34,964 nucleotides of DNA from DASRIA01 sp035650255 (GTDB taxonomy: Bacteria > Actinomycetota > Thermoleophilia > Solirubrobacterales > JBBDJG01): contig DASRIA010000062.1 in the NCBI GenBank assembly GCA_035650255.1, positions 1-34,964 on the forward strand. Direction: 5' to 3'. The notes below the pieces were generated by a model that saw only the letters and a program-made list of their open reading frames with translations, was not told the origin of the DNA and did not search any database. Positions 1 through 7,730 of this stretch are shown in pieces (the stretch's first letter is position 1; the number at the start of each line of letters is the position of its first letter). The position numbers and the translations under genes were made by a program.

Positions 1-2
1 GC

Positions 3-500
3 GATCGACTGCGAGAGGCCCGCGCCCATGGTGGAGAGTTCGCGGACAACCTCGACCTGATCGACGCTTTGGAGGATCAAGAGTTGCTCGAGCGCCGGAT
101 CGCGACGGTGGAAGCCGCCCTCGCCGCCGCACGCGTAGTCGACCATCCGCCACGCGACGGCACGGTTGGTGTGGGCACACGCGTGCGACTCCGTGACATC
201 GACAGTGGCAGAACGACCGAGTACCTCATCGTGGGTTCGGTCGAGGCGGATCCGGTCGAGCGCAAACTCTCCTCGGAGTCCCCGGTCGGACGCGCCATGC
301 TCGGCCGGCGCGCGGGAGACACCCTCGACGTGCAAGCGCCCCGCGGCACGAGGCGCTTTCGGATCCTGGCACTGCACCCGAACGGGCCGCCGGCCGGGCA
401 TCGAAGCGCGCCGATCAAGGGCGTCCGAGCGGGTGCGACGGCCAGGGCGGGACGTAGCGCCCTCCCGCCCGCGCATCCGCTCCGGGCCGAGCGTGTGTGA
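3..500 (+). CDS. GreA/GreB-family transcription elongation factor, 5' end missing
   Basis: The reading frame is open from the left edge, so the start lies outside the window; the TTG at 69 is only an internal codon. The first ~45 visible residues have heptad-like Leu/Glu/Arg spacing and end the Gre coiled coil, with an acidic-Asn tip (E-F-A-D-N) like the D-x-x-E-N tip that reaches the polymerase active site in GreA. From about residue 60 comes the FKBP-like C-terminal domain, with the SPVGRAMLGRRAGD signature of the family. A ~40-residue Arg/Ala/Pro-rich tail follows that GreA usually lacks. Known role of the family: stimulating transcript cleavage in backtracked RNA polymerase. The family call is firm; Gre versus a Gre-like regulator is not resolved. 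Confidence 0.82.
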   Translation, partial: DRLREARAHGGEFADNLDLIDALEDQELLERRIATVEAALAAARVVDHPPRDGTVGVGTRVRLRDIDSGRTTEYLIVGSVEADPVERKLSSESPVGRAMLGRRAGDTLDVQAPRGTRRFRILALHPNGPPAGHRSAPIKGVRAGATARAGRSALPPAHPLRAERV

Positions 501-503
501 CGC

Positions 504-986
504 TCAACCGGAAAGCGAGACGAAGCCCCCTACGATCGTGCCGTAGATCACGTGGACGAGGACGGTGACCAGCGGTGTCGAGCGGCCGTAGTTGAGCATC
601 AGGAAGCCGGGTGGCTCGAGCAGCGGGCTCGAGTCGGCGGCGGTGTCGGAAGTGCCCATGCGCGGATGCACAACCGGTAGGAGCATGCCGACCAGCGCGG
701 TCGCGGCGAAGGTTCCGTGCAGCGCGCCGAACATGCCACCGAGCAGCCAGCCGCGTTCGTCGATCGCCGTGAAGACCGCGTAATAGATCAACGCGAAGAT
801 CAGCCCGGCTACGAAGTGCAGCAGGTACCCAAGCGCCTTCGCGCGTGTTCGATCCGCGACCAGCATCGTGCCGAGCAGGAACGGCAGGTCGACTCGCGTG
901 AGGCGCAGCTCGCTCGCGGCGACGAGCCCCGTGGTCAGCAGGAGCGTCCCGACGAAACCGCCTGCGATCGCCCCCCAGACGCTCAT
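504..986 (-). CDS. Four-helix integral membrane protein of unknown function
   Basis: 160 residues. The ATG at 986 overlaps the stop of the GH15 gene (ATGA), which decides the start; a longer open frame upstream is only a shadow of GH15. About four hydrophobic segments are visible near residues 5-25, 52-72, 80-103 and 138-158. Between the last two is a polar stretch with PRMGTSDTAADSS. The inner helices carry Gly-rich patches (GGMFGALHG) and HFVAG / VVHPRMG motifs with conserved-looking histidines. It is translationally coupled to the glycosidase, so it may act at the membrane in the same process, but no family function is recognised. It converges on the gre-type gene with 3 bp between the stops. 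Confidence 0.72.
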   Translation of the reverse strand: MSVWGAIAGGFVGTLLLTTGLVAASELRLTRVDLPFLLGTMLVADRTRAKALGYLLHFVAGLIFALIYYAVFTAIDERGWLLGGMFGALHGTFAATALVGMLLPVVHPRMGTSDTAADSSPLLEPPGFLMLNYGRSTPLVTVLVHVIYGTIVGGFVSLSG

Positions 987-2824
987 CGGGCCTGCTCGGC
1001 GATCGACACAGCCGCGTTGATGAGCGCGAGATGGACGAGACCCTGCGGGAAGTTGCCCAGGAACTCCCCTGTGCGCGGGTCGACTTCCTCCGCGTAGAGC
1101 CCGACGTCGTTGGCGAAGGTCATCGCCTCCTCCATGGTGTCGGCCGCTTCCTGGAGCCGCCCGCACCGGGCGAGCGCGTCGGCGAGCCAGAAGGAACACG
1201 TCAGGAAGAAGCCCTCTCCACCACTCAGCCCGTCGTCGCCGGTGTAGCGGTAGAGCAGCGACCCGTTTCCCAGTTCGCGCCGCACCGCTTCGACCGTCTG
1301 CACCAGGCGGTCCGCGCCGGGCTCGCCGTACTCCATCAGGACAGCCAGCAGCAGAGCCGCGTCGAGCTCCTCGCTGCCCGCGAAGCGCACGTAGCTTCGC
1401 TGCCTCTCCGACCAGCAGCGTTCCTCGATGAAGGCGCGGATCGCTGTCATCGCGGTGTGCCACCCGGACGCTCCCCGAGCCGGTATGTGCCCTCCCTCGG
1501 CGAGCTGACGAGCCCGCCGCAGCGCCGTCCAGCAGGAGATCTTCGACTGAGTGAAGTGGACCGGCTCGCTGCGCACCTCCCAAATCCCGGAGTCAGGCTC
1601 GCGCCATAGCCCGCAGAGCAGGTCGGCAACGTCAGCGAGCCTGCGCCCGAGATCGACGTCCAGCGTGCCGCCGGCGCGCGTGTACAGCCAGCATGTCTGG
1701 AAGAGCTCGCCGTACACATCGAGTTGGAGCTGGTCCGCGGCGGCGTTGCCCGCGCGAACCGGCCGGGAGTCGCGATACCCGCTCAGGTCGAGCTCGACCT
1801 CCGTCGCAGAAACGCCTCCGTTCAGCCGGTAGAGGACGTTGAGAGTCGGATGCGTGAGCTGGGAAGCATGCATCAGCCACCAGAAGAAGGCATTCGCCTC
1901 CGGCGGACAACCGAGCGCGACCAGCGCGTTGAGGGTGAAGGCCGAGTCCCGCACCCAGGAGAAGCGGTAATCCCAGTTGCGCTCGCCGCCGACCGACTCC
2001 GGCAGAGACGTGGTCGCGGCTGCGGCGATCGCGCCGGAGGGCGCGAACACGAGCAGCTTCAACGCGAGGGCGCTGCGCAGCACCGCATCCTTCCACGGCC
2101 CGTCATAGGTCCTGCGGCCGCTCCAGCCACGCCAGAATCGCTCGGTGTCGGTGAGGCGCTGCTCGATCTGGGACCGTCCCGACAAGACCAGCGGCTCGCC
2201 ATCCGCGCTCGCGATCGCGATCAGGGCCTGGTCGCCCGCCGACACCTCGAAGCGGCCTGACACTCCCTCCGAGTCGAGCTCGGGCCGGCCGGCGGACCAG
2301 TGGCGGACCGCCAGCGCCTGACCGTCCGCGGTCGCAACCGGCACCTCGCCGCGGCGCTCGATGCGCGGCCTCCGCGTCCCGTACGAGAAGCGCGGCTCCA
2401 CGCTCCAATGGAGTGGCACACGGCCTGACAGGCCCTCGACCCTGCGGACCAGCTCGCGCTCCGGAGCAAGCCCCTTTCCCGGCAGCGTCATCGCATCGGT
2501 TATGCGTGCGACACCATCGGCGGTGGTGACCGTCGTCTCCAGCACGTTCGTGCCGGGCACGTATTGCCGGGTGACGTCGTACGGAGCATCAGGGCCCAGC
2601 GCGAAGCGTCCGCCTCGCTCGCGGTCGAGGACGGCCCCGAAGACGCTCGGCGAGTCGAGGTTCGGCAGGCACAGCCAGTCGATGGATCCATCGCGGGCCA
2701 CCAATGCCACGGTCCGCCCGTCGCCGATCGCAGCGTAGTCGCGCAGCGGCGCGTAGCCACGCTGCAAAGCGGCGCTCTTACCCGCGGCCGGATGGCATCT
2801 GCTCACCAAACCCATTAGCGACAA
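983..2824 (-). CDS. Glycoside hydrolase family 15 (glucoamylase/trehalase-like)
   Basis: 613 residues, the usual length for bacterial single-chain GH15 enzymes. An N-terminal beta-rich domain (about 25-230, beginning GYAPLRDYAAIGDGRTVALV) precedes an (alpha/alpha)6 barrel. Barrel landmarks are RNWDYRFSWVRD at 282-293, DSGIWEVR at 411-418 (Glu416 in the position of the general acid), EEVDP at 579-583 (candidate general base) and GNFPQGL at 590-596. No signal peptide is visible, so a cytoplasmic role on trehalose or maltooligosaccharides is likely; mycobacterial trehalase belongs to this family. The start is uncertain: ATG at 2824 overlaps the sigma gene by 47 bp, while TTG at 2767 would begin just after the sigma stop and just before the conserved region. 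Substrate cannot be read from sequence. Confidence 0.9.
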   Translation of the reverse strand: MSLMGLVSRCHPAAGKSAALQRGYAPLRDYAAIGDGRTVALVARDGSIDWLCLPNLDSPSVFGAVLDRERGGRFALGPDAPYDVTRQYVPGTNVLETTVTTADGVARITDAMTLPGKGLAPERELVRRVEGLSGRVPLHWSVEPRFSYGTRRPRIERRGEVPVATADGQALAVRHWSAGRPELDSEGVSGRFEVSAGDQALIAIASADGEPLVLSGRSQIEQRLTDTERFWRGWSGRRTYDGPWKDAVLRSALALKLLVFAPSGAIAAAATTSLPESVGGERNWDYRFSWVRDSAFTLNALVALGCPPEANAFFWWLMHASQLTHPTLNVLYRLNGGVSATEVELDLSGYRDSRPVRAGNAAADQLQLDVYGELFQTCWLYTRAGGTLDVDLGRRLADVADLLCGLWREPDSGIWEVRSEPVHFTQSKISCWTALRRARQLAEGGHIPARGASGWHTAMTAIRAFIEERCWSERQRSYVRFAGSEELDAALLLAVLMEYGEPGADRLVQTVEAVRRELGNGSLLYRYTGDDGLSGGEGFFLTCSFWLADALARCGRLQEAADTMEEAMTFANDVGLYAEEVDPRTGEFLGNFPQGLVHLALINAAVSIAEQAR

Positions 2825-3467
2825 GCCGGCGTCGGAGCTTACGCCGCGCGTCGTGCAGTGTCTTGTAGAGGGCCCCGCGGGTCGTCGTCATGCGCTCGGC
2901 GAGCACGTCGATCGGCACTTCGTGGAAGATGATCGCGATCAAGATCTCCCGCTGGTGACCTGTCAGCTCCTCGTCGATGGCATCTCGTAGCGCGCTCAGG
3001 AGCTCGTTCGTCTCGGCCTCGCCATCCGGGCCTGCAGCCTTGTCCGCGATCAGCTGCCACGTTTCGCTGTCCAGCGGGATCTGGCGGTCGTGCCACGCTC
3101 GGCGACGCGTTCTGGCGGCCGCCTCGAGCAGGCCGAACTTGTAGGCCCACGTCGTGAAGTGGCTCGCGCCGCGAAAGTCATCCAGCTTGGCCAGGATCGC
3201 GATCAGCGCGTCATCGGCGCTCTGCTGGGCGAGCTCCTCGCGTTCGGACTCCAGCCACGGCGACGCCGCCGCCCGGCGACCGACCTCGTAGCGGGTGGCT
3301 CGCAGGAGCAGCTTGTGCAGGCGCCGCACCGCCTGCTCTCGGTCCGAGCCATTCGCCCGGAGCGCTCCAAGCCAGTCCTCGGAAGTGGCTTCGCGCGCCC
3401 GGACCGGGGCTTCGGCGATTGGGTGGACCATGACTGCATGCTGTCCGATGGGGGCCTCGGCGCCCAT
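2778..3467 (-). CDS. ECF-type sigma-70 factor, paralogue A
   Basis: 229 residues. Sigma region 2 spans about 40-125 (LLRATRYEVGRR, then DALIAILAKLDDFRG and FTTWAYKFGLLEAA, the -10 recognition helix). Sigma region 4 spans about 160-222, with LTGHQREILIAI, the helix-turn-helix PIDVLAERMTTTRGALYKTLHDARRKL and a basic tail. It is clearly paralogous to the sigma gene at 5871: many stretches are identical, for example FTTWAYKF and the whole ALYKTLHDAR helix. Unlike that gene, no anti-sigma gene follows; the GH15 gene overlaps its 3' end instead. Start could be ATG at 3467 or 3431. The patatin gene diverges from it across 78 bp. Confidence 0.88.
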   Translation of the reverse strand: MGAEAPIGQHAVMVHPIAEAPVRAREATSEDWLGALRANGSDREQAVRRLHKLLLRATRYEVGRRAAASPWLESEREELAQQSADDALIAILAKLDDFRGASHFTTWAYKFGLLEAAARTRRRAWHDRQIPLDSETWQLIADKAAGPDGEAETNELLSALRDAIDEELTGHQREILIAIIFHEVPIDVLAERMTTTRGALYKTLHDARRKLRRRLVANGFGEQMPSGRG

Positions 3468-3545
3468 GGGGATCGATGCCCATCCGACCAGAACCAGATG
3501 CCCATGTGTACGTAAGAGACGGGCACAGCGCGACGCTCACCGGAC

Positions 3546-4391
3546 ATGGGAAGCAGTCCGACAGCGACGGCCTTCGTGCTCTCAGGAGGGGCGAGCCTCG
3601 GCGCGATCCAGGTGGGAATGCTGCAGGCGCTCTACGAGCGTGGGGTCAAGCCTGACTTCATCGTCGGTGCGTCCGCGGGTGCGTTGAACGGCGCCTTCAT
3701 CGCAGCGCGACCGCAGACGGTCGCCACCTCCACGGAGCTGGCCGACATCTGGATCGGCCTGAGACGCGGGCAGGTCTTTCCGCTCCACCCGCTCACCGGG
3801 CTGCTCGGGTTCGCGGGCGCACGTACGCACATGGTCTCCGACAAGGGGCTGCGAGCCCTGATCGCGGACCACCTGACCACGGAGCACCTCGAGGAGCTCC
3901 CGATTCCCCTGCACGTGATCGCAACGGACGTGCTCACGGGCGCCGAGGTGAGGCTGTCGGAGGGCCCGCTGCCCCGGGCGATCCTCGCCAGCACCGCGAT
4001 CCCCGGGGTGCTGCCGAGCGTCGTCTGGAACGACCGCGAGTTGATCGACGGCGGCGTCGCGAACAACACGCCGATCAGTCACGCCGTGGAACTGGGCGCG
4101 CAGCGGATCTACGTGCTCTGCACGGGTCAGACCTGCGAGCTGGACGTGGCGCCCCGCGGGGCCCTCGCCATGTTCCTCCATGCCACAAACCTCCTCGTCC
4201 AGCGCCGGCTCATCGATGACATAGCGCGCTACCGCGACGTCGTCGAGCTCATCCTGCTGCCACCGCCCTGCCCGATCCGAGTGCAACCGATGGACTTCGG
4301 CCACGCCGAGTCGCTGATCGATGAGGCGCTGAGGGAGAGCAGGAGAGCACTCGATTCCCCTGACCGCGAACTCCTGCCGACTGCCGCCTGA
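3546..4391 (+). CDS. Patatin-like phospholipase
   Basis: 281 residues forming one patatin domain. The oxyanion Gly-rich loop is GGASLG (14-19), the nucleophile elbow GASAG (41-45, Ser43), and the dyad Asp lies in DGG (168-170, Asp168), followed by VANNTPI as in bacterial patatins. A basic IGLRRG stretch and an insertion at 75-100 resemble the RssA-type subgroup. The family hydrolyses phospholipid acyl ester bonds with a Ser-Asp dyad; no signal peptide or transmembrane segment is visible, so the protein is probably cytoplasmic or membrane-peripheral. It is divergent from ECF sigma A and 12 bp upstream of the next membrane gene. All catalytic residues are present. Confidence 0.9.
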   Translation: MGSSPTATAFVLSGGASLGAIQVGMLQALYERGVKPDFIVGASAGALNGAFIAARPQTVATSTELADIWIGLRRGQVFPLHPLTGLLGFAGARTHMVSDKGLRALIADHLTTEHLEELPIPLHVIATDVLTGAEVRLSEGPLPRAILASTAIPGVLPSVVWNDRELIDGGVANNTPISHAVELGAQRIYVLCTGQTCELDVAPRGALAMFLHATNLLVQRRLIDDIARYRDVVELILLPPPCPIRVQPMDFGHAESLIDEALRESRRALDSPDRELLPTAA

Positions 4392-4403
4392 CCGGTCGCG
4401 ACG

Positions 4404-4811
4404 ATGCCGCCGATCCGTGTTCACCTCCTGGTCGTGATCTGCGCGATAAGTGCCGGAGTACACGCCGTGCTGGCGCCCATGCACTTCCACGAGGGGTCGA
4501 CACTCGGCATCGCGTTCGGTGTCTCCGCCGCAGCGCTCGCCGCGGTCGCCGTGGCCCTCGACCGACGACCCGAGAGCCGGCCAGCGATGCACGCGGCCGC
4601 GCTGCTGCTCGGCGGGCTGATCGCCGCGTATGTCGCAACGCGCGTCGCGACAGTGCCGCTGGTGGGCGAGCACCGCGAAGCCGTGGATGCGGTCGGCCTC
4701 GCGACGAAGCTCGTCGAGCTCCTCGGACTTCTCTTGGCAATCAGATCAATCAACAAAGGAGTGGCACGCCGGATGCCGGCCGTAGCCACCGAGAAAGGAG
4801 TGATGTCGTGA
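4404..4811 (+). CDS. Small membrane protein, four predicted helices
   Basis: 135 residues with hydrophobic segments at about 7-26, 32-52, 63-84 and 97-114. The first contains HAVLAPMHFHEG, whose three histidines could bind metal or sit at the membrane face. The C-terminal ~20 residues are basic and cytosolic-looking (INKGVARRMPA). The stop overlaps the GTG start of the next gene (GTGA at 4808), so the two are translationally coupled. The following gene is a His-rich secreted protein, which makes a shared role, perhaps in metal or envelope handling, a plausible inference. No family with a known function is recognised. Confidence 0.7.
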   Translation: MPPIRVHLLVVICAISAGVHAVLAPMHFHEGSTLGIAFGVSAAALAAVAVALDRRPESRPAMHAAALLLGGLIAAYVATRVATVPLVGEHREAVDAVGLATKLVELLGLLLAIRSINKGVARRMPAVATEKGVMS

Positions 4812-5530
4812 ACCTCTCGACATTTCCAACCCGGCCCCGCAGCGCGCTGCCGCTGGCAGGCGTCATTGCCATGCTCAGCGCGGCGGCGGCCCTTGCATTC
4901 TCCGGCGGGCACACGGCCCAGGGCCACGAACATGCGGGGACGCACGCGACGCATAGTCATGCGCATGTCACCAAGCACAAGTCGCAGAGCGCCAAGCAGG
5001 TCGCGCTTCACGACGGGATGCGCAAGCTGTGGGAGGACCACATCACGTGGACCCGGCTCGCGATCATCAGCTTCGCCGCCGACCTCCCGGACTTCGATGC
5101 CACCGCGGGCCGGCTGCTCGCGAATCAGGACGACATCGGCAATGCGATCAAGCCCTACTACGGGCGGCGGGCCGGCGCCCGGCTCACCTCCCTGCTGAAG
5201 GAGCACATCGCCGGCGCGGTCGATCTGCTGAAGGCGGCGAAGGCCGGCGACGACGCGAAGTTCGAACAGGCGAGAGTCGCCTGGTACCGGAACGGCGACC
5301 AGATTGCCGGTTTCCTGAACCGTGCGAATCCGAAGCACTGGGGCCTGAAGCGGATGAGCGCGATGATGCGCGGCCACCTCGACCAGACGCTGGAGGAGGC
5401 GGCGGCGCGGCTGAAGGGTGACTTCGCCGCGGACATCCGGGCCTACGACGAGATCCACGAGCACATCCTCGAGATGGCCGACGCGTTGAGCGCCGGGATC
5501 GTCAAGCAGTTCCCACGCAGGTTCCGTTAG
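4808..5530 (+). CDS. Secreted, His-rich, all-helical conserved protein
   Basis: 240 residues. The GTG start is set by AAAGGAG at 4795-4801. A signal peptide (RPRSALPLAGVIAML, then an Ala-rich core to about residue 33) is followed by a His-rich linker, about residues 34-58, with roughly nine histidines including HEHAG and HSHAHVTKHK. The remaining ~175 residues are amphipathic helices with LWEDHITWTR, RLLANQDDIGNAIKPYYG, LLKEHI, AWYRNGDQIA and DEIHEHILEMADALS. I recognise this helical part as a conserved family also found without the His-rich segment in Bacilli and others; its function is not known to me. Regular spacing of His, Asp and Glu on the helices would fit metal binding. It ends in a strong hairpin at 5543. 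Confidence 0.78.
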   Translation: MNLSTFPTRPRSALPLAGVIAMLSAAAALAFSGGHTAQGHEHAGTHATHSHAHVTKHKSQSAKQVALHDGMRKLWEDHITWTRLAIISFAADLPDFDATAGRLLANQDDIGNAIKPYYGRRAGARLTSLLKEHIAGAVDLLKAAKAGDDAKFEQARVAWYRNGDQIAGFLNRANPKHWGLKRMSAMMRGHLDQTLEEAAARLKGDFAADIRAYDEIHEHILEMADALSAGIVKQFPRRFR

Positions 5531-5542
5531 CGCATTCGCCGG

Positions 5543-5575
5543 GACCAGGGTGAGGCCACGAGCCTCGCCCTGGTC
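5543..5575 (+). terminator. Probable transcription terminator hairpin
   Basis: GACCAGGGTGAGGC and GCCTCGCCCTGGTC form a 14-bp stem with a single U-G wobble and a 5-nt loop (CACGA), 12 nt after the stop of the His-rich gene. No clean U tract follows, which is common in high-GC actinobacteria. It separates the patatin/membrane/secreted unit from the sigma unit. Confidence 0.6.
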
Positions 5576-5613
5576 GTCGGCAGCTTCCTTATTGTCCGGC
5601 TGTTGGAAGGTAA

Positions 5614-5640
5614 GGAAACGAGCCGGTGCGACGCTTATAG
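5614..5640 (+). promoter_or_regulatory. Candidate ECF-type promoter of the sigma/anti-sigma unit
   Basis: GGAAAC at 5614-5619 resembles the ECF -35 class (GGAAC-like). Fifteen bases later is TTATAG at 5635-5640, only 3 nt before the ATG at 5644, where no Shine-Dalgarno sequence is visible. That would give an almost leaderless message and possible autoregulation by the sigma factor it serves. This rests on motif resemblance only. Confidence 0.33.
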
Positions 5641-5643
5641 GGC

Positions 5644-5874
5644 ATGAACGACCACACGATGCGCCGCAGCACGGGCTCTTCGCACGCATCAGACGTGACC
5701 TGGCGAGAGGGAAGGCTGCGGGTCGCAGGGTTCGGACGGGAGGCGGCCTCCCGGCTGGCTCGGGACCCGGGACTCGACCTGCACGAACTGCTTGAACTGG
5801 TGGACCGCGGGTGTCCGCCTCACCTCGCGGCACGCATCCTCGCCCCGCTCGACGATGATCGGGGGCTCCGTTGA
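5644..5874 (+). CDS. Small soluble protein, first gene of the sigma/anti-sigma unit
   Basis: 76 residues, charged and probably helical in its C-terminal half: DPGLDLHELLELVDRGCPPHL, then AARILAPLDDD. The N-terminal half contains VTWREGRLRVAGFGREAASR. One cysteine is present and there is no membrane segment. Its TGA stop overlaps the TTG start candidate of the sigma gene (TTGA), so the two would be translationally coupled. I do not recognise the family. Its position ahead of an ECF sigma factor and anti-sigma factor suggests a role in that switch, but nothing in its sequence proves it. Coding is supported by the overlap, by G/C-rich third positions and by the hairpin upstream. Confidence 0.55.
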   Translation: MNDHTMRRSTGSSHASDVTWREGRLRVAGFGREAASRLARDPGLDLHELLELVDRGCPPHLAARILAPLDDDRGLR

Positions 5875-6575
5875 TCACGCAGGACACTGTTACCGTAAGC
5901 CCGATGAGTGCTTCGGATCTGCGTCTTCGATCGACTGTCGAGGACGTAGACAGGGACGCCGAGTCCCGGACCTGGATCACCGCCCTTCAGGCGTCCGGCC
6001 CTGAGCGCGACGAGGCAGTCGCGCGCCTGCACGAGCTGTTGCTGCGTGCGGCGCGCTTCGAGGTCAATCGCCGCCGCGCGACGTTGCCCCACCTGCGCGG
6101 GGACGACTTCGACGACCTCGCGATGCAGAGCGCCAACGATGCCCTGATCGCGGTGCTGGCGAAGCTGGCCAGCTACCGGGGCGAGAGCAAGTTCACGACC
6201 TGGGCATACAAGTTCGCCCTCCTGGAGGCCGCCGTCAAACTGCGCCGGCGGGCCTGGCAGGGCCGCGAGCTGCCGCTCAAGCCCGAGACCTGGTCACTGT
6301 TCCCGACGGAGAACCCCTCTCCGCAGGCCAGCGCAGAGCAGAGCGAGCTGTTCGATGAGCTGCAGCGGGCCATCGCGGGCGAGCTCACCCCCCATCAGCG
6401 CGAGGTGCTGGTCGCGACCACCCTGAATGGGGTCCCGATCGACGTCCTCGCCGAGCGCCTCAACACCACCCGCGGAGCGCTCTACAAGACTCTTCACGAC
6501 GCACGCCACAAGCTCCGCGCACATCTCGCCGCTCAGGGAATGAGCATCGCAGCGGAAGGAAAGGAGGAAGGATGA
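5871..6575 (+). CDS. ECF-type sigma-70 factor, paralogue B
   Basis: 234 residues. Region 2 covers about 50-130 (LLLRAARFEVNRRRA, DALIAVLAKLASYRG, KFTTWAYKFALLEAA). Region 4 covers about 165-228, with LTPHQREVLVATTLNG and the helix-turn-helix PIDVLAERLNTTRGALYKTLHDAR. It aligns along its whole length with the sigma gene at 2778-3467. The TTG at 5871 follows a GGGGG stretch and overlaps the upstream stop; ATG at 5904 is the alternative and loses only 11 non-conserved residues. Its stop overlaps the anti-sigma ATG (ATGA at 6572), the typical coupled sigma/anti-sigma arrangement, so its activity is probably set by that partner. Confidence 0.9.
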   Translation: MITQDTVTVSPMSASDLRLRSTVEDVDRDAESRTWITALQASGPERDEAVARLHELLLRAARFEVNRRRATLPHLRGDDFDDLAMQSANDALIAVLAKLASYRGESKFTTWAYKFALLEAAVKLRRRAWQGRELPLKPETWSLFPTENPSPQASAEQSELFDELQRAIAGELTPHQREVLVATTLNGVPIDVLAERLNTTRGALYKTLHDARHKLRAHLAAQGMSIAAEGKEEG

Positions 6576-6811
6576 CGAAGCCCCGCGACAGCGACGTTCT
6601 GCGTGCGCTGCTGGGCCCGGAGGGACCGGAGCTCAGCTGCGAGGAATGCTTCGAGCAGCTGGATCGCTATGTGGAGCTGGAGCTGGCCGGCACCAATGCC
6701 GATGCCGCAATTCCCGGCATGCGGGCCCACCTGGAGGGATGCCCCGCCTGCCACGAGGACCATGACAGCCTTCGAAGCCTCGTGAGCCGCGATGCTTCGG
6801 AGTCATCCTGA
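6572..6811 (+). CDS. Zinc-binding anti-sigma factor (ZAS type), soluble
   Basis: 79 residues. The zinc anti-sigma signature H-x3-C-x2-C is at His53, Cys57 and Cys60 (HLEGCPAC). An upstream pair, Cys23 and Cys26 (SCEECFEQLDRYVE), begins the first helix that in this family clasps the sigma factor. There is no transmembrane segment, so it is a cytosolic sensor. Known relatives such as RsrA release sigma when the zinc cysteines are oxidised; the OsmC, thioredoxin-reductase-like and USP genes nearby fit a redox signal, but that is inference. It overlaps the sigma gene by 4 bp and is probably the last gene of the unit. Confidence 0.85.
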   Translation: MTKPRDSDVLRALLGPEGPELSCEECFEQLDRYVELELAGTNADAAIPGMRAHLEGCPACHEDHDSLRSLVSRDASESS

Positions 6812-6842
6812 AGCGCGTCGCGCCGGCGAGCGGCCGCGGCTC

Positions 6843-7655
6843 TCAGTCGGCCTCGCTCCGGAACGACCCTCCCCGCTGCCGGCGCACGATCGGGTCGCGG
6901 TGCTCTCCGATCGGGCGGCTCGGCCGCGGATAGCGGGCCAGCAGCTCGCGCTTGCCGCCCGGCTCGCGCACCTCGACCTCGACCAGATCTTCGGTCAGCG
7001 TGACGAAGTTGTACGAGGGCCGTGCGTAGCCGCGCACCCGGTGCGTGCACGCTGTGCCGGAGTGGATCAGGAACAGCTCGCCGATCGGCCATACGTACGG
7101 CACGTGCCGGTGGCCTCCGAGCACGATGTCTACACCCACGGAGCGGAGGATCTCGAGCGCGTCGCCGGCATCCCAGACCTGGTTCCGATCCCGCCCGGTC
7201 CCCGGGATCGCAACCAGATGGTGGTGCATGACGAAGATGCGCAGCGCCGCTGAACCAGAGAAAGAGTCGATGATCCAGCCATAGAGCTCTCTCCCGATCT
7301 CACCGTCGTCGAGATCCGGCTTGGAGGAGTCCACGCACACCACCTGCACCTTGCCTTCCGGCGCCTCGAACGTGTGGGCGTCGGCGCGCTCTCCGAACAG
7401 ATCCTCGTAGTGCAGGTAGCCGACGCTGCGGGCATCGTGGTTGCCAGGCACGTAGACGACTTCACGGGCCTCGAGTCGATCGAGTCGCTCACGGGCGTAC
7501 TCGAACTCCTCCCGGTAGCCGGCGGCGGTCAGGTCACCGGCCACCACGACCAGGTCAGGGCCCTCGGCGTTGATCTCCGCGATTGCCGCGTCGAGCAGAC
7601 GCTCCTCGAAGCGCGGGTCGAGCACGTGAATGTCGGAAAGCTGCGCGATTCGCAT
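6843..7655 (-). CDS. Calcineurin-like metallophosphoesterase
   Basis: 270 residues with the full dimetal set: D-x-H at 8-10 (LSDIH), GDLT at 40-43, GNHD at 71-74, MHHH in the central strand and GHRH further on (LGGHRHVPY). The layout is that of the CpdA/class III cyclic-nucleotide phosphodiesterase branch, but substrate cannot be decided; DNA or small phosphoesters are also possible. No signal peptide is visible. The C-terminal ~30 residues are Arg-rich and probably disordered (RPSRPIGEHRDPIVRRQRGG). It lies 75 bp downstream of transaldolase on the same strand and converges with the anti-sigma gene. Confidence 0.87.
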   Translation of the reverse strand: MRIAQLSDIHVLDPRFEERLLDAAIAEINAEGPDLVVVAGDLTAAGYREEFEYARERLDRLEAREVVYVPGNHDARSVGYLHYEDLFGERADAHTFEAPEGKVQVVCVDSSKPDLDDGEIGRELYGWIIDSFSGSAALRIFVMHHHLVAIPGTGRDRNQVWDAGDALEILRSVGVDIVLGGHRHVPYVWPIGELFLIHSGTACTHRVRGYARPSYNFVTLTEDLVEVEVREPGGKRELLARYPRPSRPIGEHRDPIVRRQRGGSFRSEAD

Positions 7656-7718
7656 CTGCTGACAAGCCTGACCTCGGTCCTCTGCCCGACTCCCGGCGCT
7701 ATGAAACTTCGGGCGACG

Positions 7719-7730
7719 TGCCCCGGGGCA
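7719..7730. repeat. Perfect 12-bp palindrome after the transaldolase stop
   Basis: TGCCCCGGGGCA is a perfect palindrome abutting the transaldolase stop codon (7731-7733 on the minus strand). It could be a short terminator hairpin for the folE-flavoprotein-transaldolase unit, or a protein-binding site; no U tract follows. Confidence 0.35.

Noticed and set aside
987..1583. N-terminal extension of the minus-strand membrane protein
   Set aside because: The extension overlaps GH15 coding sequence out of frame; the ATG at 986, overlapping the GH15 stop, is the natural start.
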